The notes beneath the pieces were generated by a model. It was given only the letters and a program-made list of their open reading frames with translations, ran no database searches and was not told the DNA's origin. DNA of 64,000 bases, taken from positions 310,001-374,000 of the forward strand of contig NZ_JAUFQJ010000004.1 of assembly GCF_030409685.1 (NCBI RefSeq), given 5' to 3'. The stretch is from Ferruginibacter paludis (lineage in GTDB: Bacteria; Bacteroidota; Bacteroidia; Chitinophagales; Chitinophagaceae). Shown here in pieces: positions 17,505 through 25,645 of this stretch. A program made the translations under genes and the position numbers. Positions within the stretch are counted from its first letter, which is position 1. Each line of letters starts with the position of its first letter.

Positions 17505-18698
17505 TTATACGGAAGCATGAATGGCACCCTTCTTTGTACTATTTTTCCCCGCTTTCTTTCCGGGTTTAAGTATCACTTTTGTCCATCCTTTGTCTCTTTC
17601 ATCAAAATGTTGGTAAGCTTCCGGAGCCTCATCAAGTGACAGTTCATGGGAAATTATTGAAGATGGCTTTGCTTTGCCGGATGATATGAGTGCGCAAAGC
17701 TGCCGGTTGTACGATTTTACATTGGCCTGGCCAGTGGCCATCCGCTGGCCTTTCATCCAGAATGAACCAAAGTCGAAATCCATATGCCCGTTTTTCTGCA
17801 GTTCTTCCTTTGATTTTGGGTCTTCTTTTACAAATACACCTACCACACCAATGGACCCGGTTGCTTTAACAGCCTGTACAAGTTCGTTCATCGTAGTATT
17901 GGAATGCTCCCTGCCATGTTTATCGCAGCATTGGTAGCCCACGCATTCACAGCCCCTGTCTGCACCTTTACCATCTGTTAATTCCAGTACCTGTTCCACA
18001 GCGGAATGTTTGGAAAAGTCAATAGCTATAGCACCCATTTCTTCTGCAAGCTTCAGCCGGTCGGCATGATTGTCAACAACCATTATTTTTCCTGCTCCTT
18101 TGATTGACGCCGAATGAGCCGCCATTAGTCCTACCGGGCCAGCTCCATAAATTACCACTGAGTCGCCGGGCATCACACCTGCCAGTTCCGTTGCATGGTA
18201 ACCAGTGGGGAAGATGTCTGAAAGCATTACATAATCATTCTCTTTTTCTTTCGCGTCTTCCGGCAATCTAAGACAATTAAAGTCACCATAAGGTACCCTT
18301 AAAAACTCCGCCTGCCCGCCACTGTAAGGCCCCATACCGGCAAAGCCATAAGCTGCGCCAGCCATTTTTGGATCAGGGTTCATGGTTAGGCAAAACCCGG
18401 TGAAGCCAGATTCGCAGTTTTTGCAATGACCGCAGCCAATATTAAATGGCATGCAAACCATGTCCCCCACCTTGATCTGGGTTACTGCATTTCCTACCTC
18501 TATTACTTCACCCATGTTTTCGTGACCGAAGATCCTTCCTTTTTCCATGTTTGTTCTTCCTTCATACATGTGCAGATCTGAGCCACAAATATTAGTAGTG
18601 GTAATTTTAACCAGTACATCCGTAGGCGCTTCAATTTTGGCATCAGGCATTTCTGCAATCCTGACATCCCGGGGCCCGTAATAAACTAATGCTTTCAT
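17505..18698 (-). CDS. Zinc-dependent dehydrogenase, glutathione-independent formaldehyde dehydrogenase-like
   Basis: MDR-family enzyme of 397 residues. Catalytic zinc ligands: Cys38 (NICGSDLHMYEG) and His59-Glu60 (GHENMGEV). Structural zinc cysteines: 89, 92, 95 and 103 (CGHCKNCESGFTGFC). The NAD-binding motif GAGPVG is at 185-190. The insertion GCECVGYQCCDKHGREHSN is characteristic of the subgroup containing glutathione-independent formaldehyde dehydrogenase, which oxidises formaldehyde or other aldehydes/alcohols with NAD+ in the cytosol. Homologues are often annotated only as zinc-dependent alcohol dehydrogenase, so the substrate is uncertain. It is monocistronic with its own terminator. 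Confidence 0.9.
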   Translation of the reverse strand: MKALVYYGPRDVRIAEMPDAKIEAPTDVLVKITTTNICGSDLHMYEGRTNMEKGRIFGHENMGEVIEVGNAVTQIKVGDMVCMPFNIGCGHCKNCESGFTGFCLTMNPDPKMAGAAYGFAGMGPYSGGQAEFLRVPYGDFNCLRLPEDAKEKENDYVMLSDIFPTGYHATELAGVMPGDSVVIYGAGPVGLMAAHSASIKGAGKIMVVDNHADRLKLAEEMGAIAIDFSKHSAVEQVLELTDGKGADRGCECVGYQCCDKHGREHSNTTMNELVQAVKATGSIGVVGVFVKEDPKSKEELQKNGHMDFDFGSFWMKGQRMATGQANVKSYNRQLCALISSGKAKPSSIISHELSLDEAPEAYQHFDERDKGWTKVILKPGKKAGKNSTKKGAIHASV

Positions 18699-19435
18699 AC
18701 TTGTTGATTTTTGTGTTTGAAATGTTGTTTAATAATTTTAGTTTGCCATTTTATTAACCGTGTAACGCCTTTAATAAGCATCCACGTTCATCCACCCTTC
18801 CAACTTTCTGCATTTTTGCTCTTATGCCCGGGCATACAGGCAATTTGAATTTATCCTGTAGCTCAAATCAGCAGCAGAAAATCAGGTAAAAAAACAGGAT
18901 GGTATTTTTATAAACGAAAGATAACTGTTAAGAGAAATGAGTAATGAAACGACGATTTATAAACAGATTAAAAACATGCCATAGATTTATCAGCTACTGC
19001 CAGTAAATTTCCTGTAGAATATTGTTCTCAGAAACCCCTTACCGTAAACAGGAATACTCATTAAATCTGTATCAACGCTAAGAAATTATTAATGCCATAA
19101 ATCCAGGTACCGTCCTGCAGATGCTTTCTATTTGTCCGGTGGTTTTCCCATAAACAATCTGGTAGGAAGAAACGTCGTAACCAGGAAACACCGGCGCAGA
19201 AAGAGCTTAACTTTTTGTTCCCAACTTAGCAGCAATTGTATTAGCAGTTTTCTGCTTACGTGGCCGGTGCGCCTTCCATCACCGAAAACCCCTTCTTCCC
19301 GTGGTCCGGTGTTCCCACCGCCCACGTCTTCGGTTAGAATACTTCGCCGAAATGTGTTAGTATGCCGAACTCATCTCCCGGCCCTTCGTAAAACCGTGCA
19401 GAAGAAAAGCGGTAATCTGCGGGATTACTACATAG
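18699..19435. other. Gene-poor intergenic stretch
   Basis: No gene is supported. The first 100 bp form the promoter region of the dehydrogenase gene. At 19255-19325 there is a CTTACGTGGCCGGTGCG ... CACCGAAAACCCC segment that resembles family C end sequences at 14.0, 15.67 and 23.1 kb. A 122-codon frame at 19132-19500 overlaps this repeat-like DNA and the RAYT fragment and shows no protein-like features. Confidence 0.45.
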
Positions 19436-19765
19436 TCAATGTGGCTGCATTGGGTTCAAATGCATGTAGTCCAGTTTTTGTGCTGCCATTTCTTTATTAA
19501 GAATTTGTATTGCCAGCGGATCTCTTAACCAGATATTATGTTTTCTGTCTACTGCTGTTACGGCGTAATTTTTTAATGCCGGATTGTTCGATGCCTTCAT
19601 GTTGTCGATGAATGTTTTGGCTGTAAATTTTTCAAATCCATTCTTGGGGAACTTTTTGCCGTTCATTTTTAACTGTTCCCACAACAAGTGAATGTGATTG
19701 GGCATTATTATGTAGCCATATAATTTTACCAATTCATTTTGTACCAACCACAGAAGCGGCAACAT
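19436..19765 (-). pseudogene. RAYT/IS200-like transposase fragment fused to a family A unit
   Basis: The 109-codon frame contains LVQNELVKLYGYIIMPNHIHLLW, with the HUH motif (His-Ile-His), then DRKHNIWLRDPLAI and LDYMHLNP, the catalytic-tyrosine region of REP-associated Y1 transposases. The frame stops right after HLNP, where family members continue for 30-40 residues, and its N-terminus is replaced: the first codons (MLPLLW) lie inside the 155-bp family A unit at 19732-19887. So both ends are truncated. It belongs to a different RAYT subgroup from the intact gene at 23.6 kb. Confidence 0.75.
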
Positions 19766-19887
19766 CTCTCACCGGGTGTTTGACGCATAGGCGCGGAAGT
19801 TGCGCCAGGCTGATTATATTCGTTGCTCCGTAGTACGCAACGTCCCTGGCCAACGCACTGGCTCCGGAGGAGACGTTGCTGGGGGAA
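19732..19887. repeat. Third copy of the 155-bp unit with family A copy 15
   Basis: Begins ATTCATTTTGTACCAACCAC and ends GGAGACGTTGCTGGGGG. It differs from the tandem pair at 15207-15516 at only about three positions, although it is 4.4 kb away. Its left 25 bp are part of the RAYT fragment's reading frame. Confidence 0.9.
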
Positions 19888-19910
19888 AGTTTGCAGCACT
19901 GTGACTGAAC

Positions 19911-20297
19911 TTAATTGGGATGATAGCGGGTGGAGGGATCACCTTCGGGCGAGAGATAATCACCAATTTCGTCAATTTCATCTACGTTGCCGATTCCTTT
20001 TGGATTTAATCCATATTCATTTGCTCCTACATCGCCGTCGGCAAAAAGCATCCAGAAAGCGTAAAAGGGAATTAACTGGTACCAGCCCTTGTTGCCCCTG
20101 TCGTGGCACCTTTTTGATCCCTGGGCCCATAGCAGCCACAAAAGCGGCACATACCCCAGCAATAAAAATTTGGCAGTTTCACTTCCGCCTTCAGTAAGCA
20201 GGGTTATAGCCACTGATGCTGCAACGTAAATAAGGTACGTTAAACCATACTCGGTTCGCCTTATACGCCCTTCAAATGAAAATGGTGCTTTAAACAT
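19911..20297 (-). CDS. DUF805 family inner-membrane protein
   Basis: 128 residues starting FSFEGRIRRTEYG, followed by hydrophobic segments (LTYLIYVAASVAITLL and LLLGYVPLLWLLWAQG), then the diagnostic KRCHDRGNKGWYQLIPFYAFWMLF and GDVGANEYGLNPKG. This is the DUF805 pattern: small membrane proteins with a conserved K/R-RCHD-x-G motif and unknown function, found in many bacteria. It is complete and monocistronic. Family A copy 15 lies just downstream of its 3' end. Confidence 0.9.
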   Translation of the reverse strand: MFKAPFSFEGRIRRTEYGLTYLIYVAASVAITLLTEGGSETAKFLLLGYVPLLWLLWAQGSKRCHDRGNKGWYQLIPFYAFWMLFADGDVGANEYGLNPKGIGNVDEIDEIGDYLSPEGDPSTRYHPN

Positions 20298-20773
20298 GGT
20301 GTCAGGTTTTATCAGGTTTACTTATTATACAATCTGTGTCGTACTCCTTTAATACCGGTAACTCAATGTTTCGCCATGGCTTTATGTTTAATAACCACTA
20401 CCTGATTTTTAATCATTGGTGTGTGCTATCACTTAAGCTAACTAAATCGTGGCACCGGCTATGCCCTTTGGTTATTACATCAGCTTTTGGCTGCGCTTCA
20501 CTTTATCCTGTTGCTAAATTGCGGGTATGTTTTTGCAGTATGTATTTAGGAAGTACCTGGTTACAACATTGGCAATACTGGCTCAAATAAATCGTTGATT
20601 CAAATATACAGCTTAGCATATACCATGCAGCCTTACATTCTGTAACTGTACTATAAATGGTAATAAGTGCACCGGTTTTTACAATTGCCGCAGCATCGCC
20701 AATCTTATTTACCGGCGGGCCATGGTACATTGCCTGAAAAAAAAACCAAACTCCGTCTGGCGCATGTGTCCTT
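20298..20773. other. Intergenic stretch without recognised gene
   Basis: The promoter region of the DUF805 gene and about 400 bp of sequence with short open frames only. I see no conserved motif before the family E copy starting at 20774. Confidence 0.4.
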
Positions 20774-20889
20774 CTCCTGTGCCTTCTTGTTCTTAATCTT
20801 TAGCGAGGGAAGCTTTACATTGCCGAATAGTAGTAACAAGCTGACACTGGAAACCAGCCTGCAAAACTATCGCTTCATTCCAGCGCCTA
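20774..20889. repeat. Family E repeat, copy 2
   Basis: CTCCTGTGCCTTCTTGTTCT to TTCATTCCAGCGCCTA. Aligns along its length with 2604-2720 with many substitutions, so it is an old dispersed repeat. Family C copy 1 follows after about 40 bp. Confidence 0.6.
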
Positions 20890-20929
20890 TTATATTTTCG
20901 TTTGCTTAGTGCACTCTTGCGCCTATGGG

Positions 20930-21064
20930 GGTACGAAGTTGCGATTGCCATTGTATTTAAAGTCGCTGGCTTTCACTTTTTATTTGCAAGTTAAATTCAT
21001 TTTGCTACCCGTCGGTGGGGCGCAACCTGGGAGATCGAAGCGTTTACACCAACCATGGAAGCAG
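20930..21064. repeat. Family C repeat, copy 1
   Basis: About 135 bp from GTACGAAGTTGCGATTGCC through AAAGTCGCTGGCTTTCAC to GGAGATCGAAGCGTTTACACC and AACCATGGAAGCAGG. Aligns throughout with 22415-22545. It ends next to the 3' end of the VOC protein gene at 21068. Confidence 0.82.
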
Positions 21065-21067
21065 GGA

Positions 21068-21472
21068 CTAAGCGAATTTCTTAATCGCTTCGGCACTCAC
21101 CGGAGTGAAGAAGTTAATTAAATTTCCATCCGGGTCACGAAATAGTAATGAACGGTTACCCCAGGGCATTGTTGCCGGTTGCTGAACAATGTCAGTAGTT
21201 AAATCTTTAATCCGCTCGTAATCATCATCCACATTCTCCACAAGAAATTCTATAATTACGCTTTTGTTAGCGGCCGCCCGGGCTATTCCTTCTCCAAAAA
21301 AAGCCAGTGTCCGGGTGCTTCCAATTGCCAGGGTGAAGGAGTTGGTAACTATTTCAGCAAAGTCGTCTGTCGACCAATTAGCTGGTATACAGGTTGCTTT
21401 TTCAAAAAATTGTACTAAACGTTGTATGTCAGCGGTGATTATTCTTACTGATACCACATTCCTGTTTTGCAT
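21068..21472 (-). CDS. VOC family protein (glyoxalase/bleomycin-resistance fold)
   Basis: 134 residues with the paired beta-alpha-beta-beta-beta layout of VOC proteins: VVSVRIITADIQRLVQFFEK at the start and NRSLLFRDPDGNLINFF near the end, where the Asp-Pro-Asp-Gly-Asn motif and following strand are typical. Such proteins bind or transform small molecules with a divalent metal, but the substrate cannot be read from sequence. It lies downstream of the WYL regulator gene on the same strand (70 bp), so the pair may be co-transcribed and the regulator may control it. Confidence 0.82.
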   Translation of the reverse strand: MQNRNVVSVRIITADIQRLVQFFEKATCIPANWSTDDFAEIVTNSFTLAIGSTRTLAFFGEGIARAAANKSVIIEFLVENVDDDYERIKDLTTDIVQQPATMPWGNRSLLFRDPDGNLINFFTPVSAEAIKKFA

Positions 21473-21542
21473 TTTCTTTTGTTTTAATTGCCTGAGAATT
21501 ATTTATTTCACAAAAGTAAAATGGCGCTATGACAAGGGTATG

Positions 21543-22259
21543 TCAGGGGTGCTGAAAGTTTTTTTCTTTGCTGTCTAAATACTCTTTTAGTGTCAGTTTG
21601 TGCGGCGTAAACTTTTCTTCAAGCGTCATCAATTTTGAAATTCTGCTTAACCGAAACATTCTGTAATCCTTCCTCAATCTGCAATAGGCAATAAGTGTCC
21701 AGCTTTCCTCAAGATTATAATACAATGCAAATGGTTCTATTTTTCGTTCTGTTTTTTCTTGTTTGTGTTCTGACTGATAAGTAATTTTCAAAACTTTGAA
21801 ATCCGTCAGGGCGTTCTGGATAAAGGTCAGTGAATTACTCATGCTTGTGCCTGGCATGGCTGCACTAACTGCAATTCTTTTGGAAAGTAAGTCTGCTTTC
21901 TCTTTTGTTGTATATAACAACACGGCTTTAATCTTATTTACCGCTTCTGTATATTCCTTACTGAGAGAACTATCTCTATTTTTCAACACCAGTTGCTCAG
22001 CAGTGACTAAGGCATTTGCCTCGTTTTCGGTAAACATCACTGGCGGAACGCTGTAACCTTCCATCAACATATACCCTTTTCCTTCCTCCGTTACAACTGG
22101 CACACCAGCTTGTTCCAATGCTTTTATGTCCCGATAAATTGTCCGGACACTTACTCCAAATTTTTCAGCAAGTTTTGTTGAAGTCAATACCCGTTTTGTT
22201 TGCAATTGGGTTAGCATTGCAGTGAGCCGTGATAGTCGTTTGGTGTCGTTATCATTCAT
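21543..22259 (-). CDS. YafY-family transcriptional regulator (HTH + WYL)
   Basis: 238 residues. The N-terminal helix-turn-helix (residues about 8-60: LTAMLTQLQTKRVLTSTKLAEKFGVSVRTIYRDIKALEQAGVPV in order) is the HTH_11/DeoR-like domain of this family. It is followed by GKGYMLMEGYSVPPVMFTENEA, and the C-terminal half (about 130-225) is a WYL domain with IEPFALYYNLEESWTLIAYC and FRLSRI. WYL regulators sense ligands, often nucleotides or nucleic acid, and repress or activate neighbouring genes. Its likely target is the adjoining VOC gene, with which it shares a strand. Confidence 0.88.
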   Translation of the reverse strand: MNDNDTKRLSRLTAMLTQLQTKRVLTSTKLAEKFGVSVRTIYRDIKALEQAGVPVVTEEGKGYMLMEGYSVPPVMFTENEANALVTAEQLVLKNRDSSLSKEYTEAVNKIKAVLLYTTKEKADLLSKRIAVSAAMPGTSMSNSLTFIQNALTDFKVLKITYQSEHKQEKTERKIEPFALYYNLEESWTLIAYCRLRKDYRMFRLSRISKLMTLEEKFTPHKLTLKEYLDSKEKNFQHP

Positions 22260-22414
22260 TCTTTATTGTTCAAAAGTGGTCATTTGATGTCAGTAAGGGC
22301 AGTCGCAGGATTGCTGCCAATGGGGTGATGACAATCATTTTATTTCATCCGGCTTGAATTAATGCTGCCATTGATTGATAGTTGTTGTCCAAAAATAGAC
22401 CTCATTTAATCCGG
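22260..22414. other. Promoter region of the YafY-type regulator
   Basis: Part of a 320-bp gap. No element was recognised here before family C copy 2. Confidence 0.35.
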
Positions 22415-22545
22415 TGTACGAATTGCGATGACCGTTATATTCAAAGTCGCTGGCTTTCACTTTTATTTGTAAGATAATTCATTTCGCTACAGGTAGGTGG
22501 GCGCAACCCAGGAGATCGAAGCGTTTACACCAACCACGGAAGCAT
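22415..22545. repeat. Family C repeat, copy 2
   Basis: GTGTACGAATTGCGATGACC through AAAGTCGCTGGCTTTCAC to GGAGATCGAAGCGTTTACACC and AACCACGGAAGCA. It is placed 3' of a VOC gene, as copy 1 is. Confidence 0.82.
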
Positions 22546-22579
22546 AGAACGCTTGCCCCAAAAGGGCGATAATTGTTTT

Positions 22580-22966
22580 CTATTTTTTGTTAAACCATTG
22601 GATAAATTCCAAAATATTATTATCCGGGTCTGCAAAATAAACCCAGGTTTCTTCGTTTTCAATCATTAACGGACCTCGTAATACAGTAATATTATTTTCT
22701 TTCAAAAACTTCAACCCTGCTTCCATATCTTCAATTTCCAAACATACATGTGGGCAAAATGGTTTTTTGATTTCAGGCTTTTGATAAGAAGTTAATAAAT
22801 CCTGGATCAACTCTAATTTTGAATTGCCATAAGCTAAAAACGAATAAGCTTCCTGCTGCTCTTCATTGATACCTTGAAAAAGAAATGTAAAACCCAATTT
22901 TTCAATATACCATTTATTGGCTTTTTCAATATCCGAAACCTGGAAGGCTGCATGGTCAAAATTCAT
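22580..22966 (-). CDS. VOC family protein
   Basis: 128 residues. It starts MNFDHAAFQVSDIEKANKWY, the first VOC strand and helix with a metal-ligand-like His, followed by KLGFTFLFQG. Later come PFCPHVCLEIEDMEAGLKFL and TWVYFADPDNNILEFIQWF, where the ADPDNN-x-LEF segment with Glu is typical of the second module's metal site. Length and order match the glyoxalase/dioxygenase superfamily; the substrate is unknown. It is a single gene, and a weak paralogue lies at 21068. Confidence 0.85.
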   Translation of the reverse strand: MNFDHAAFQVSDIEKANKWYIEKLGFTFLFQGINEEQQEAYSFLAYGNSKLELIQDLLTSYQKPEIKKPFCPHVCLEIEDMEAGLKFLKENNITVLRGPLMIENEETWVYFADPDNNILEFIQWFNKK

Positions 22967-23191
22967 CTGCTGCTTGTTTAAATCTTATTAATATTTCTTA
23001 ACGAAGTTAGTTTTTCTAAAAAGGTTACTAATTAAATTCTATTGCGTTCATTAATTCCACAAGTCCATTAAATATCCTTTTCCACCAAAAATGGAGTATG
23101 TTGTTGGCAACGCTACCATCCTTCTGTGGCTGGTGCATCTTCCATCCCCGGCCTGGCGCAAGCACTCTTCAAACTGACAGCTCTTGCATCT
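22967..23191. other. Intergenic region leading into repeats
   Basis: A+T-rich promoter zone of the VOC gene, then CTTCTGTGGCTGGTGCATCT (23115) and CCTGGCGCAAGCACTCTTC, both fragments of families C and B. Confidence 0.45.
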
Positions 23192-23245
23192 GGCGCAAGG
23201 GTGTAGCGTTGGCAATGTGCGTTGGCTATCCTGGTGCCTTGCTGG
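23192..23245. repeat. Family B, left half (copy 4)
   Basis: GGCGCAAGGGTGTAGCGTTG through GGCTATCCTGGTGCC: the left hairpin only. Confidence 0.75.
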
Positions 23246-23256
23246 CTCAACAAGGT

Positions 23257-23358
23257 AAATCTTCTTCTTCCCGGCACCGTCTCTTATCCGCATTTGAAGC
23301 ATAGTTAAGATATTGCGCATATTGAATTACGCTTTGCTAAAATTAAAGTTTACTTCTT
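23257..23358. repeat. 102-bp direct repeat (left copy), RAYT 3' flank
   Basis: AAATCTTCTTCTTCCCGGCA to AAAGTTTACTTCTT. Repeated at 23528-23629 with one mismatch seen. It consists of a half family A repeat plus the sequence that normally lies at the 3' end of the RAYT gene. Confidence 0.88.
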
Positions 23359-23394
23359 TCTTTCAAGCAACGTCTCTCATCGAGTCTTGTTTTT

Positions 23395-23525
23395 CCAGCA
23401 ACGTCTCTCAACGGTCCTTTGCAGCATAGCCGAGGATGTTGCGTCTGGCTGATTACGTTCGTTGCTCCGTAGTACGCAACGTCCCTGGCCAGCGCACTGG
23501 CTCGGGAGGAGACGTTGCTGGGAAG
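23395..23525. repeat. Family A double-hairpin repeat, copy 16
   Basis: CCAGCAACGTCTCTCAACGG to GGAGACGTTGCTGGGAAGG. Close to consensus. It lies between the two 102-bp direct repeats. An additional partial arm (CAAGCAACGTCTCTCATCGA) is at 23364. Confidence 0.92.
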
Positions 23526-23527
23526 GG

Positions 23528-23629
23528 AAATCTTCTTCTTCCCGGCACCGTCTCTCATCCGCATTTGAAGCATAGTTAAGATATTGCGCATATTGAATTA
23601 CGCTTTGCTAAAATTAAAGTTTACTTCTT
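23528..23629. repeat. 102-bp direct repeat (right copy), 3' flank and end of RAYT
   Basis: Same sequence as 23257-23358, offset by 271 bp. The last 30 bp are the end of the RAYT coding sequence, so the left copy is a duplicated gene end. Confidence 0.88.
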
Positions 23630-24188
23630 CCATTTCCATAAAATTGGTAACCGGATAAATGCCCTGTTCGCCGGTGAGATAGAATTTTGCTGAGCTATGG
23701 ATGTAGTCAATTGGATTGGCTGCCAGTTGCCATTTACCTGTGCAGGGATTATTATGCGTGTAATTCAGTTTCTGCCATACAAATTCATTGCTGCGACAAT
23801 CTTTCCAATCGAATGAAGTCTCCCATACTTCGTGTTGCTTATTGTTTGCTTTTCTTATTGGTTCTACATTGGCGGATAACTTTTGCAGCAATTCAACTTC
23901 ATTGTTTGCTTCCAGGCGTTCAACCATTTTATACGCCATAAATCTTTTGCCATTGCCAACAATGGTGTTAATGCTTTGCTTTGTGTTGATAAAACTTATC
24001 AATGCATGCACGTGATTAGGCATTATCACATATCCGTTTATAAAATGCCCTTTTAATTTCAAATGATCAAACCAGTTGTATACAATATCGTAGCCTGCTG
24101 TTTTATCAATCAATGAAAGCCATTCATAGCAAGTGAAGGTTATAAAAAACATTCCGCTGTTGTATGGTATGGTGCGCTTAACCGGCAT
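23598..24188 (-). CDS. REP-associated tyrosine transposase (RAYT), apparently intact
   Basis: 196 residues of the Y1/IS200-like HUH superfamily. Residues 12-20 (GMFFITFTC) form the first strand. The HUH motif is MPNHVH (56-61). The catalytic tyrosine is in LNYTHNNP (Tyr143). The C-terminal tail WQLAANPIDYIHSSAKFY and GIYPVT is typical of RAYTs. Such proteins nick and rejoin single-stranded DNA at hairpin repeats and are held responsible for spreading REP/REPIN elements. Family A repeats abut both sides (half copy at 23528, full copy at 24269), and three decayed relatives in the window keep the same flanks. No frameshift is visible. Confidence 0.92.
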   Translation of the reverse strand: MPVKRTIPYNSGMFFITFTCYEWLSLIDKTAGYDIVYNWFDHLKLKGHFINGYVIMPNHVHALISFINTKQSINTIVGNGKRFMAYKMVERLEANNEVELLQKLSANVEPIRKANNKQHEVWETSFDWKDCRSNEFVWQKLNYTHNNPCTGKWQLAANPIDYIHSSAKFYLTGEQGIYPVTNFMEMEEVNFNFSKA

Positions 24189-24268
24189 GGAATAAAGATA
24201 ATGCTGGTTTTATTTAAATCCTATAGAGCGTGGTGGAATTTTAAAGCCAGTTCGTACTATAGAACGTT

Positions 24269-24425
24269 TTCCAGCAACGTCTCTCAACGGGCCTTTGCAG
24301 CATAGTCCGAGGACGTTGCGTCTGGCTTATTACTTTCGTTGCTCCGTAGCACGCAACGTCCCTGGCTAACGCACTGGTTCGGGTGGAGATGTTGCTGGGA
24401 TGGAGGAGACGTTGCCGAGAGGAAG
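24269..24425. repeat. Family A double-hairpin repeat, copy 17, with duplicated right arm
   Basis: CCAGCAACGTCTCTCAACGG to GGAGATGTTGCTGGGATGG, followed by another right arm, AGGAGACGTTGCCGAGAGG. It lies 80 bp 5' of the RAYT gene. TTCGTACTATAGAACG (24251-24266), a perfect palindrome core (CGTACTATAGAACG region), separates them. Confidence 0.88.
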
Positions 24426-24436
24426 GGAAGCAGTTT

Positions 24437-25489
24437 TCATTCGTAAAGTTGCCTTTGAATTATGTAGTCCTTACAAATCACATAGCATTTAAAAGGACAG
24501 TTTACAACACCTATCGTTTTATCGTCTTTGTAAATTTTTATTTCATTATTAATTCCCTTGGGCGTTTTCCCAAAGAGCTTACGTGTTAATTTCCTTATGT
24601 TATCTTCGTCTCTCTGTCTAATATTCCTGTTGTTTACCGTTGTTCTATCCCAATTTGCTAAAGCAAGACCAAGCTGAAACACTACCAATTCATCATTAGA
24701 AAGTTCATATTGCAAGCCAATAACTTTTTGTTCTACACTTTTTACTCTTTTTGTTACAGGAGCCCACCCTTGTTCTCTCTTTTCATTTCCTTCCACCCAA
24801 GGAAGAACGTAATCGACAATTTCTTTTAAGTCAGCAACAAGATTTTGCTGTTTCTTTTCAGTCATCAACTGCATGGATGCACTTTCCAAAACGTTACAAA
24901 GAATCGATAACTGATTAGGATCTTCATACACCTCGCCAAACAGAAGACCCAAAGATTGACTGAAATTAACACCATAATATACCAAATCAAGTACGGCAAG
25001 TAACTTTTGACCATTATGGGTATTAGATCCTTTTATATTAAACTGCGGAAAATGCTTCGAAAATACCGATTCATTATTCGCTAAGTCTTGAATTATGTCA
25101 TTCCAAAAGAAGATTCCAATTGGAAACTTATTAGCTACGACCCTTTTACCAGAAATTATTCTGACAGCGGACTGAACCTTTGTATCAGACGGAGCTGTAG
25201 TCGCAATGTAAAAGGCTTTTAAATCTGGCTTAAAGCTTTCGGTCTTTTCAATTTCCTCTTCGATAGTTTTCATTGTTAATTCTAAATCATAATTCTTGCA
25301 CTGTACACCAACAATTTGACCAAGGTTATCTTCTCCATATATGTCAACACCATTTTGCGGTTGGCCTTGTCTACCGTGTTTTGTCAAATTAGGACTTGCC
25401 CAACGTAGTTTGAAACTACTAAGGCAAATGTCTTCGAATTCATCCCAACTTTTAGGCGTCGGTATGTTTAATGATGATAGTGTAGGCAT
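24437..25489 (-). CDS. Mrr-like PD-(D/E)XK restriction endonuclease-type protein
   Basis: 350 residues. The N-terminal 150 form a nuclease domain of the restriction-endonuclease-like (Mrr/PD-(D/E)XK) fold: an early helix SWDEFEDICLSSFKLRW, then KHGRQGQPQNGVDIYG (Asp in GVDI, about residue 49) and IVGVQCKNYD (Gln-x-Lys). Asp...QxK is the catalytic pattern of methyl-directed Mrr-like enzymes. The rest (about 160-350) is helical and unrecognised (VEGNEKREQGW, ELSNDELVVFQLGLALANW). It is probably a stand-alone DNA defence nuclease with its own sensor region. It sits at the left end of the A+T-rich island that contains the type I R-M genes. Confidence 0.78.
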   Translation of the reverse strand: MPTLSSLNIPTPKSWDEFEDICLSSFKLRWASPNLTKHGRQGQPQNGVDIYGEDNLGQIVGVQCKNYDLELTMKTIEEEIEKTESFKPDLKAFYIATTAPSDTKVQSAVRIISGKRVVANKFPIGIFFWNDIIQDLANNESVFSKHFPQFNIKGSNTHNGQKLLAVLDLVYYGVNFSQSLGLLFGEVYEDPNQLSILCNVLESASMQLMTEKKQQNLVADLKEIVDYVLPWVEGNEKREQGWAPVTKRVKSVEQKVIGLQYELSNDELVVFQLGLALANWDRTTVNNRNIRQRDEDNIRKLTRKLFGKTPKGINNEIKIYKDDKTIGVVNCPFKCYVICKDYIIQRQLYE

Positions 25490-25645
25490 GTTTTAAAATT
25501 ACGTAAAACACGTAAAATCTGATACAAGTTTTATAGATTAAAAAAAAAGCAGAATTACAATACGGGAAATTAACGTTATAATATTTTGTATAATTGATAT
25601 TACAATATGCCCGGAATAAATAATGATCACCTTTACACGTCCCAG

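Noticed and set aside
19132..19500. 122-codon plus-strand frame
   Set aside because: It crosses repeat-like DNA and the 3' end of the RAYT fragment; the peptide has no family features.
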